Positions 40,629-50,393 of a stretch of 64,000 nucleotides of DNA are shown in pieces (the first letter of the stretch is position 1; the number at the start of each line of letters is the position of its first letter). The notes under the pieces were generated by a model. It did no database searches and was not told the DNA's origin. It worked only from the letters and a program-made list of their open reading frames with translations. The stretch is from Streptomyces chromofuscus (GTDB taxonomy: Bacteria > Actinomycetota > Actinomycetes > Streptomycetales > Streptomycetaceae), in contig NZ_CP063374.1 of assembly GCF_015160875.1 (NCBI RefSeq), positions 5,645,501 through 5,709,500 on the forward strand, given 5' to 3'. A program made the translations under genes and the position numbers.

Positions 40629-43361
40629 CTACGACGGCTGGAACCACACCGTCGCCAGCGGTGGCAGGGTCAGCCTGACGCTGGCCGGGCGGCCGTGCCA
40701 GGGCAGGGCCTCCGGTTTCACCGGGTCGGGGTTCGTCACGTCGCTGCCGCCGTAACGGGCCGCGTCCGTGTTCAGCGTCTCGTGCCAGGCCGGGATCTCG
40801 TCGGGGACGCCCACCCGGTAGTCGTGGCGGACCACCGGGGAGAAGTTGCTGATCGCGAGGAGCGGGGCGCCGGCGGCGTCGTGGCGGAGGAAGGCCAGGA
40901 CGTTGTCGTCGGCGGCGTCGCCGACGACCCACTGGAAGCCCTCGGGGTAGGTGTCGCACTGCCACAGGGCGGAGGTGTGGCGGTAGACGGCGTTGAGGTC
41001 ACGGACCAGGTCGCGCACCCCGCGGTGGTCGGCCTCGGCGCCGTACTCCGGGTCGAGCAGCCACCAGTCCGGGCCGGTCGCCTCCGACCACTCCGCCCCC
41101 TGGGCGAACTCCTGCCCCATGAACAGCAGCTGCTTGCCGGGGTGGGCCCACATGAAGCCGAGGTAGGCCCGGTGGTTGGCGCGCTGCTGCCACCAGTCGC
41201 CCGGCATCTTCGACACCAGCGAGCGCTTGCCGTGCACCACCTCGTCGTGGGAGATCGGCAGGACGTAGTTCTCGCTGTACGCGTACACCATCGAGAACGT
41301 CATCTCGTGGTGGTGGTACTTGCGGTGGATCGGCTCGTGCGCCATGTACTGCAACGAGTCGTGCATCCACCCCATGTTCCACTTCAGGCCGAAGCCCAGC
41401 CCGCCGAAGCCGCTCGGGCCCTTGTGGTGGGTGGCGCGGGTGACGCCGTCCCAGGCGGTGGACTCCTCGGCGACGGTCACCACGCCGGGGTTGCGCCGGT
41501 AGACGGTCGCGTTCATCTCCTGCAGGAACGCCACCGCGTCCAGGTTCTCCCGGCCGCCGTGCTCGTTCGGCGTCCACTGGCCCGGCTCGCGCGAGTAGTC
41601 GAGGTAGAGCATCGAGGCGACCGCGTCCACGCGCAGCCCGTCGATGTGGAACTCCTCGCACCAGTACACCGCGTTGGCGACGAGGAAGTTGCGGACCTCC
41701 TTGCGGCCGAAGTCGAACTCCAGCGTGCCCCAGTCGGGGTGCGCGGCGCGCAGCGGGTCGGCGTGCTCGTACAGCGGGCGCCCGTCGAACTCGGCCAGCG
41801 CCCAGTCGTCCCGCGGGAAGTGGGCCGGGACCCAGTCCATGAGGACGCCGATGCCGGCCCGGTGCAGCGCGTCGACGAGGTACTTGAAGTCGTCCGGGGT
41901 GCCGAGGCGGGCCGTGGGCGCGTAGAAACCGGTGACCTGGTAGCCCCAGGAGCCGCCGAAGGGGTGCTCGGCGACCGGCATCAGCTCCACGTGCGTGAAG
42001 CCGAGGTCCCGGACGTAGGCGGGGAGTTCCTCGGCGAGCTGCCGGTACGTGAGCCCCGGACGCCAGGAGGGCAGGTGGACCTCGTAGACGGACAGGGGGG
42101 CCTCGTGCGCGGGGACCTGCCCACGGCGCTCCAGCCACTGCGCGTCGCCCCACTCGTAGTGCGAGGCGTGCACGATGGACGAGGTGTCCGGCGGGGTCTG
42201 CGTCCGGCGGGCCAGCGGGTCGGCGCGCAGGGTCTTCGAACCGTCGGGGCGGGTGATCTCGAACTTGTACAGCTCGCCCTCGCCGATGCCGGGCACGAAG
42301 AGCTCCCAGACGCCGGTGCCGCCGAGCGAGCGCAGGGGGAAGCCGGTGCCGTCCCAGTGGTTGAAGCCGCCGGCCAGGCTCACGCCGCGCGCGTTCGGCG
42401 CCCACACCGTGAAGCGGGTGCCGGTGACGTCCTGGTGCGTCAACGGCTCGGCGCCGAGCGCCCGCCAGAGCTGCTCGTGCCGGCCCTCGCCGATCAGGTG
42501 CAGGTCGAGGTCGCCGAGGGTGGGCAGGAAGCGGTACGGGTCCTCGGTGTCCAGGACCGTGCCCTCGTACTCCACGCTCAGCCGGTACTCGGGGACCTCC
42601 GCAAGCGCGACCAGGCCGGAGAAGAAACCGTCGCCGTCGTCGTGCAGTCCGGCCCGCCGGTCGCCGGCCACGACCGTGACGGACAGGGCGTAGGGGCGGA
42701 AGACGCGGAAGATCACGCCGCCGTCCGGTGCCGGGTGCGCGCCGAGGACGGAGTGCGGGTCGTGGTGGGTGCCGGTGAGCAGGCGGTCGCGGTCGGCGGG
42801 GTCGAGGGCGGGCGAGACGGCGGTGACGGCGGGGGGTTGGAGGGCGGCTTTCCCGCTCGGGGCGCCGGATGCGTCCGGCGCGGTGGCCGCCTTGACGGCC
42901 GGGGTCTTCCCGGCCGTCTTCTTCGCGGTCGCGGCCTTCCGGGCGGGCGTTGTCTTCTTGGCGGCCGTGGTGGTCTTCTTCGCCGCCGCCTTCTTCGCGA
43001 CGGCCTTCTTCGTCGCGGCCTTCTCGGCGACGGCCTTCTCGGCGGTCCTCTTCTTCGCGGCCTTCTCGGCGGTCGCCTTCTCGGCGGTCCTCTTCTTCGC
43101 GGTCGCCTTCTTGGCCGGCGCCTTCTTGGCCGTGGCCGTCTTCGCCGCCGCCGTCTGTGCCGTCGCCTTCTTCGCCACGGCCTTCTTCGTGGTCGCCTTC
43201 TTGGCGGTCGCCTTCTTCGCCGTCGCCTTCACCGGCGCGGCCGTCTCCTCGGGTGCGGTCGCCTGTTTCGGCACGGCGGCCTTCTCCTGGTGGGCCGTGG
43301 TCTCCTCGGCCGTCACGTTCGGGTCGGAACCGCTGGAGGAGGAGGTGGTACGGGGGGTCAC
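40629..43361 (-). CDS. glgB: 1,4-alpha-glucan branching enzyme with lysine-rich N-terminal extension
   Basis: 910 residues from GTG at 43361 with AGGAGG 8 bases before. It introduces alpha-1,6 branches into linear alpha-glucan made by GlgE. Residues 1 to about 180 are an unusual Ala/Lys/Thr-rich stretch with many AKKAT, AEKA and TAKK repeats, like histone H1 tails. The GlgB N-domain starts around LDPADRDRLLTGTHHDPHSV, and a CBM48-like domain is at 310-400. The GH13 barrel follows, with nucleophile Asp579 (HIDGLRVDAV), acid/base Glu632 (VTVAEEST) and Asp706 (ISHDEVVHG). It is the last gene of the leftward glgE-treS-pep2-glgB unit, 21 bases after pep2. Confidence 0.94.
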   Translation of the reverse strand: MTPRTTSSSSGSDPNVTAEETTAHQEKAAVPKQATAPEETAAPVKATAKKATAKKATTKKAVAKKATAQTAAAKTATAKKAPAKKATAKKRTAEKATAEKAAKKRTAEKAVAEKAATKKAVAKKAAAKKTTTAAKKTTPARKAATAKKTAGKTPAVKAATAPDASGAPSGKAALQPPAVTAVSPALDPADRDRLLTGTHHDPHSVLGAHPAPDGGVIFRVFRPYALSVTVVAGDRRAGLHDDGDGFFSGLVALAEVPEYRLSVEYEGTVLDTEDPYRFLPTLGDLDLHLIGEGRHEQLWRALGAEPLTHQDVTGTRFTVWAPNARGVSLAGGFNHWDGTGFPLRSLGGTGVWELFVPGIGEGELYKFEITRPDGSKTLRADPLARRTQTPPDTSSIVHASHYEWGDAQWLERRGQVPAHEAPLSVYEVHLPSWRPGLTYRQLAEELPAYVRDLGFTHVELMPVAEHPFGGSWGYQVTGFYAPTARLGTPDDFKYLVDALHRAGIGVLMDWVPAHFPRDDWALAEFDGRPLYEHADPLRAAHPDWGTLEFDFGRKEVRNFLVANAVYWCEEFHIDGLRVDAVASMLYLDYSREPGQWTPNEHGGRENLDAVAFLQEMNATVYRRNPGVVTVAEESTAWDGVTRATHHKGPSGFGGLGFGLKWNMGWMHDSLQYMAHEPIHRKYHHHEMTFSMVYAYSENYVLPISHDEVVHGKRSLVSKMPGDWWQQRANHRAYLGFMWAHPGKQLLFMGQEFAQGAEWSEATGPDWWLLDPEYGAEADHRGVRDLVRDLNAVYRHTSALWQCDTYPEGFQWVVGDAADDNVLAFLRHDAAGAPLLAISNFSPVVRHDYRVGVPDEIPAWHETLNTDAARYGGSDVTNPDPVKPEALPWHGRPASVRLTLPPLATVWFQPS

Positions 43362-43382
43362 GGGCGGAGCCTCCTGGGAGGG

Positions 43383-44789
43383 TCAGGTCGGTCGGTTCGA
43401 GGCGAGGCGCCGTATCGCCGACAGCGGCACGGAGAGCCAGTCGGGGCGGTGCCGGGCCTCGTAGACGACCTCGTAAACGGCCTTGTCGGTCTCATGGGCA
43501 CGCAGCAGCACGGGGTCGGTCCGCGGATCGCGGCCGGCTGCCTCGGCGTACCCGGAGCAGTACGCGGCCCGGCAGTGGTCCGCCCAGCCCGGCACCGACG
43601 GCTGCACGGAGTGGGCCGCGTAGTCGAACGAACGGAGCATCCCGGCGATGTCCCGCACCGCCGGCTGCGGCATCCGGCGTTCGGCGAGCGGCCGGGCCGG
43701 TTCGCCCTCGAAGTCGATCAGCGACCACTCGCCGGCCGGCGAGCGCAGGCACTGCCCGAGATGCAGGTCGCCGTGGACGCGCTGAGCGGTCCACGTCCGG
43801 CCCTCGGCCGCGAGGTCGGCCAGCGCCTCGAACGCGGAGCGCAGCCCCGGGACGTACGGCCGCAGCACGGGCACCGCCTGGGCGGCGGCGTCGAGGCGTG
43901 CGAGCATGCCGTCGACCATCGAGCGCAGCTGGGTGTGACCGAGGGTGACGGTCGGCAGGGCGCGCGCCAGCGCCGTGTGCACCTCGGCGGTGGCCCGGCC
44001 GAGGGACCGCGCCTCGGCGCTGAAGTCCTCGCCCTTGGCCAGCTCGCGCAGCGCCAGCTCCCAGCCGTCGGTGGCGCCCTGGACGTAGGGCTGGAGGACA
44101 CCGAGGACGTACGCCTGTCCCGCCAGCTCCGCCCCCAGCCACGCCGTCGGCGCGGGCACCCGGGAGCAGCCCTCGCGGGCCAGCGCGAGCGGCAGCTCCA
44201 GGTCGGGGTTGACGCCGGGCACGACACGGCGGAGCAGTTTCAGGATGAACGTATCGCCGTATATCACCGAGGAGTTGGACTGCTCGGCGGTCACCGCGCG
44301 GCTGACCAGTCCGGGCCGGATCTCCTGGTGCGGGTCGCGGTCGAAGCGGAGGCCGCCGATGCGGGCCCGGGTGCGCAGTGCCTCGAGCAGCACCTCGGCG
44401 GGCCGGGGGTCGTACAGGGCCTCGTACACCGTCAGCCCGGCGAGCGGGCCCCCGGTCACATGGCCGATCAGCGCGGGTGCCAGCCGGGGAGGCAGTGCCT
44501 CGCGCACGCCGATCAGGAGCTGGTAGCAGTCGCCGGGAACCGGGGTGGTGCCGGTGGCGGTGGCCTGGACCGGGGCGTGCGGCTGGTGCACCTGCACGAG
44601 CAGGTGGTACAGGCCGAGCTTGCCCCCGGCGGGGAGCAGTTCGGTGGCCGCCACCAGCGAGAGCCCGGTGACCGGACGTCCCTTGCCGGCGAACCAGCGC
44701 TGTCGTGGCAGCCAGTCCCGCAGCAGTGGATGCAGCGACGGGAGAAGGCCGGGGCCGGTCGTGGCGGGACGGGTGACTGCTTCCGACAT
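43383..44789 (-). CDS. pep2: Maltokinase
   Basis: 468 residues from ATG at 44789; the longer frame to 44852 lacks a ribosome site. It phosphorylates maltose with ATP to alpha-maltose 1-phosphate, the donor used by GlgE. The fold is an aminoglycoside-phosphotransferase/kinase type. The N-terminal cap has HPLLRDWLPRQRWFAGKGR, the AEQSNSSVIYGDTFILKLLR strand carries the ATP-binding Lys, the catalytic loop is QRVHGDLHLGQCL and the metal motif LIDFEGEPARPLAERRMPQP. It lies between treS and glgB, with 132 bases after treS. TreS and maltokinase are separate proteins here, not the fusion seen in some bacteria. Confidence 0.94.
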   Translation of the reverse strand: MSEAVTRPATTGPGLLPSLHPLLRDWLPRQRWFAGKGRPVTGLSLVAATELLPAGGKLGLYHLLVQVHQPHAPVQATATGTTPVPGDCYQLLIGVREALPPRLAPALIGHVTGGPLAGLTVYEALYDPRPAEVLLEALRTRARIGGLRFDRDPHQEIRPGLVSRAVTAEQSNSSVIYGDTFILKLLRRVVPGVNPDLELPLALAREGCSRVPAPTAWLGAELAGQAYVLGVLQPYVQGATDGWELALRELAKGEDFSAEARSLGRATAEVHTALARALPTVTLGHTQLRSMVDGMLARLDAAAQAVPVLRPYVPGLRSAFEALADLAAEGRTWTAQRVHGDLHLGQCLRSPAGEWSLIDFEGEPARPLAERRMPQPAVRDIAGMLRSFDYAAHSVQPSVPGWADHCRAAYCSGYAEAAGRDPRTDPVLLRAHETDKAVYEVVYEARHRPDWLSVPLSAIRRLASNRPT

Positions 44790-44921
44790 GGCGTGCGTCC
44801 TTTCCCCTTCTCCGGTTCGTCCAGAGGGCGCTGTCAGCCGGTGCCGGCTCACGCGGGCGGACGGGGTGTTACTGATGCGTGCCCCGGGCGGGACGGGAGA
44901 AACCGCCCCGCCCCGGACCTT

Positions 44922-46618
<1,697 letters not shown>

Positions 46619-46622
<4 letters not shown>

Positions 46623-48709
46623 GTTGTGGGTGACCCTCCGATCTGCGGGGTGGACGGTCGCAGGACGGTGAGGATGTGCGCCGGCCGGTGGCCGGGTTCC
46701 AGGCGCACATAGTTGGCCCTGCCCCAGTGATAGGTCTCGCCGGTGAGCTCGTCGCGCACCGGCACCGACTCGTGCCAGTCCAGGCCGAGTTGCGGCATGT
46801 CCAACGAGACCGTGGCCTCCTGGGTGTGGTGGGGGTCGAGGTTGACGACCACCAGAACCGTGTTCGATCCCGACCGCTTCGAGTAGGCGATCACCGCTTC
46901 CTTGTCGGCGTGGTGGAAGCGCAGGTCCCGCAACTGCCGCAGCGCCGGGCTCTGCCGGCGGATCGCGTTCAGCCGTGTGATGAGGGGGGCGATGCTGTTC
47001 GGGTCGTCCCAGTCGCGGGGTTTGAGCTGGTACTTCTCCGAGTCGTGGTACTCCTCGCTGCCCTCCCTGAGGGGGGTGTTCTCGCACAGTTCGTAGCCGG
47101 AGTAGACGCCCCAGGTGGGGGAGAGGGTGGCGGCGAGGACGGCGCGGGCCTCGAAGGCGGGCCGGCCGCCGTGCTGGAGGTAGGCGTGCAGGATGTCGGG
47201 GGTGTTGACGAAGAAGTTCGGCCGCATGTAGCTCGCGGCCTCGCCCGACAGCTCGGTAAGGTACTCCGTCAGCTCCTGCTTGGTGTTGCGCCAGGTGAAG
47301 TACGTGTACGACTGCTGGAAGCCGATCTGCGCCAGGGTGTGCATCATCGCCGGGCGGGTGAACGCCTCGGCCAGGAAGACGACGTCCGGGTCGGTGCGGC
47401 CCACGTCGGCGATGACCCGCTCCCAGAACACGACCGGTTTGGTGTGCGGGTTGTCCACGCGGAAGATCCGCACGCCGTGGGCCATCCAGTGCCGCAGCAC
47501 CCGCAGCGTCTCGGCGACCAGGCCGTCCATGTCGCGGTCGAAGGCGATGGGGTAGATGTCCTGGTACTTCTTCGGCGGGTTCTCCGCGTGGGCGACGGAG
47601 CCGTCGGGGCGGTGGTGGAACCACTGGGGGTGCTTGTCCACCCACGGGTGGTCCGGGGAGCACTGCAGGGCGAAGTCGAGCGCGATCTCCAGGCCGTTGT
47701 CGTGGGCGCGGGCGACGAACCAGTCGAAGTCCTCCAGGGTGCCCAGGTCGGGGTGGACGGTGTCGTGGCCGCCCTCGGGGGAGCCGATCGCCCAGGGCAC
47801 GCCGACGTCGTCGGGGCCGGCGGACAGGGTGTTGTTGCGGCCCTTGCGGAAGGTGGTGCCGATCGGGTGGATCGGGGGCAGGTAGACGACGTCGAAGCCC
47901 ATCGCCGCGATCGCCGGCAGCCGCCGGGCGGCGGTGCGGAACGTGCCGTGCGGGCGCTCGGGTGTGCCCTCCGAGCGGGGGAAGAACTCGTACCAGGAGC
48001 CGAACAGGGCCCGCTCCCGCTCCACCAGCAGCGGCAGCGGCTCGGACGCGGTCACCAACTCCCGCAGCGGACACCGCGACAGCACCGCGTCCACCTCCGG
48101 CGTCAACGCGGCGGCCAGCCGGGAGGCGGCGGGGCGGGTCTCGTCGCGCAGTGCGGCGACGGCGGTGAGCAGCACGGACCGCTCGCCGTCCCGCGTCCCT
48201 TCGGCGGCGCGCTCGTACAGCCGGGCGCCCTCCTCCAGGACCAGGTCCGTGTCGATCCCCGCCGGGATCTTGATCCGGGCGTGCTGGCGCCAGGTGGTGA
48301 CCGGGTCACCCCACGCCTCCACGGTGTACGTCCACAGGCCGGGCCGGCCGGCGGTGACGGTGGCGCCCCAGCGGTCGGTTCCCGGGGCGAGTTCGCGCAT
48401 CGGTGTCCAGGGGCCGGGCAGGCCGTCCGGATCCCTCAGCACGAGGTTGGCGGCGACCGCGTCATGGCCCTCGCGGAACACGGTGGCCGAGATCTCGAAC
48501 GTCTCGCCGGTGACCGCCTTCGCGGGCCGGCGCCCGCGCTGGACGACCGGGCGGACGTCGAGGACCGGTATGCGCCCAACGGTGGTGACGTCGCCCGCGG
48601 AGGGTGGCTCCGGGGCCCGCGAACCGGCGTCGACCGGGCGCAAGGGACGTGCTTCGGTGCTGTCGGTGCTGGTTGTCGGGGGTGCTGACGAGTGGTGCGT
48701 TGCGGGCAT
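46619..48709 (-). CDS. glgE: Alpha-1,4-glucan:maltose-1-phosphate maltosyltransferase
   Basis: 696 residues from ATG at 48709 with GGAG 7 bases before; a longer frame to 48808 is not supported. It extends alpha-1,4-glucan with maltosyl units from maltose 1-phosphate and is the defining step of the pathway. The nucleophile is Asp419 (GVRIFRVDNPHTKPVVFWE) and the acid/base Glu448 (VVFLAEAFTRPAMMHT). Both are offset by 25 from D394 and E423 of the S. coelicolor enzyme, which matches the longer Ser/Thr/Ala-rich N-terminus here. The motif VVYLPPIHPIGTTFRKGRNN is also typical. First gene of the operon; treS follows with overlap. Confidence 0.95.
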
Positions 48710-48925
48710 CACCGCTCCGTTCCGCGTCAACGTGGGTGGGCGGATGGCTGTGGGGAGGTGGGTCGTGCGCGGGTGTGCCTGTGGGGCGTACCGCAGGAGC
48801 CTTCCCACCCTATTCGGGTGGGCAATCCGGCACTTTGTTAACTACTCACGTGTATGTCTACACACACAACCGGCCCCGTTCCGGACGAACGGAGCCGATG
48901 CTCGCACCAGGTCTTCAACGCGTCG

Positions 48926-50125
48926 CTACGACCGGGGTACTTGAAGAAGTTTGTTCGGTGAACCGGGGCCCCGCCCGAAGACCTTCCCGGAGACCGCGCC
49001 CGCCACCAGCGCCCTGGAGACCTGCGCCGGTGTGGCCTTCGGCCGGTCGGCCAGATGGAGCGCGGCGGCACCCGCGACGTGCGGCGACGCCATCGACGTA
49101 CCGGAGAAGGTGGCCCTGGCGGTGTCGCCGCGGTGCGAGGCCGAGGTGATCGACACGCCCGGGGCGAAGAGGTCCAGCGCCGGGCCGTGGTTGGAGAAGG
49201 ACGGCCGGGTGTCCGTGCGGTCCGTGGCGCCGACGGTGATCGCCTCCCCGACGCCCGCCGGGGAGCGCGGCCCGGCCGGGAGGCCGTCGTTGCCCGCGGC
49301 GACGGTGTACGTCACGCCGGAGGCGATGGAGGCGCGTACGGCGGCGTCCAGTTGGGCGTTGTACGGACCGCCCAGGCTGAGGTTGGCGACGGCCGGCTTG
49401 CGGGCGTGCCTGGTCACCCAGTCGATCCCGGCGATGACCCGCGCGGTCGTACCGCCGCCGGCGCTGTCCAGCACGCGGACGGAGACCACCCTGGCCTTCC
49501 TGGCGACGCCGAGGGTCGCGCCGGCGACGGTGGCGGCGACATGGGTGCCGTGCCCGTTGCCGTCACCTGCGGACTTGTCCCGGCCGACGAAGTCCCAGCC
49601 GTGACCGGCCCGTCCCCCGAACTCCCGGTGACTGATCCGGATTCCGGTGTCGATGACGTACACCGTGACCCCCCTGCCCGCCGAGTCGGGGGCGACGTAG
49701 CGCCGGTCGAGCGGCAGATGCCGCTGGTCGACGCGGTCCAGCCCCCAGGACGGCGGGTTCCTCCGGGTGTCCTCGACGGCCACGCGGGTGTCCTGGACGA
49801 CGGAGGCGACGCGCGGATCGGCCGCCAGCCGCGCGGCCTGTCCGGCGTCGGCCCGTACCGCGAACCCGTTCAGCGCGGTGCCGTAAATATGGCTGATTCT
49901 CGCCCCGTACTCCCCGGCGATCCTCCCGGCCGCCGACGAGGCCGTCGTTCCGCCCTTGAGCGTCACCACATAACTCCCGCCGACGGAACCGGGTGCTCCG
50001 GCCCCGACGATCCGCCCCTCGGGCGCGGCCTGCGCGGGCGGGATACCGGCCGAGACGACCACGGCGCACGTCACCGCGGTCAGGCCCCCCACCCGGCGCA
50101 GACGCCGTGCTCGCGTCCGTGCCAT
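48926..50125 (-). CDS. Secreted subtilisin-type serine protease (S8)
   Basis: 399 residues from ATG at 50125, with GAGGGG about 11 bases before. The signal peptide is RARRLRRVGGLTAVTCAVVV, ending near PAQAAPE. An I9-type inhibitor propeptide follows (SYVVTLKGGTTASSAAGRIA to RVASVVQDTRVAVED). The mature enzyme has the triad Asp (VTVYVIDTGIRISH), His (GNGHGTHVAATVAG) and Ser (FSGTSMASPHVAGAAAL), with the oxyanion Asn in TVAAGNDG. It ends soon after the catalytic domain, with no wall anchor, so it is an exported protease. Divergent from glgP, 268 bases apart. Confidence 0.93.
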   Translation of the reverse strand: MARTRARRLRRVGGLTAVTCAVVVSAGIPPAQAAPEGRIVGAGAPGSVGGSYVVTLKGGTTASSAAGRIAGEYGARISHIYGTALNGFAVRADAGQAARLAADPRVASVVQDTRVAVEDTRRNPPSWGLDRVDQRHLPLDRRYVAPDSAGRGVTVYVIDTGIRISHREFGGRAGHGWDFVGRDKSAGDGNGHGTHVAATVAGATLGVARKARVVSVRVLDSAGGGTTARVIAGIDWVTRHARKPAVANLSLGGPYNAQLDAAVRASIASGVTYTVAAGNDGLPAGPRSPAGVGEAITVGATDRTDTRPSFSNHGPALDLFAPGVSITSASHRGDTARATFSGTSMASPHVAGAAALHLADRPKATPAQVSRALVAGAVSGKVFGRGPGSPNKLLQVPRS

Positions 50126-50393
50126 GGTCTGCGTGTCCCCTCCTCGACTCGGCGCCACCGCCCGGCCACGCGGGCGCGGCACGCCGGTCGGCAGCGTCTC
50201 GCGCGGGTGTGAACCACCACAAGGACGCGTGTGCGGGCGGAATCGGCCATATCGCCCATGCGGGTCGGAAGAACGTCGTTTCAGGGCCGCGCCCGGAGTC
50301 GGCCACGGCGACGCCGGGTAGCCACTACCGTCGACTCCGACGACGGGACGCACACCGCTGTGCGTCCTTCTCCGCACGCTGACGAGGTGGAAT

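Noticed and set aside
42850..43300. Lysine-rich repeats at the 5' end of glgB as a separate histone-like gene
   Set aside because: The frame is continuous with the branching enzyme, there is no stop or internal ribosome site between them, and a good ribosome site precedes the GTG at 43361.
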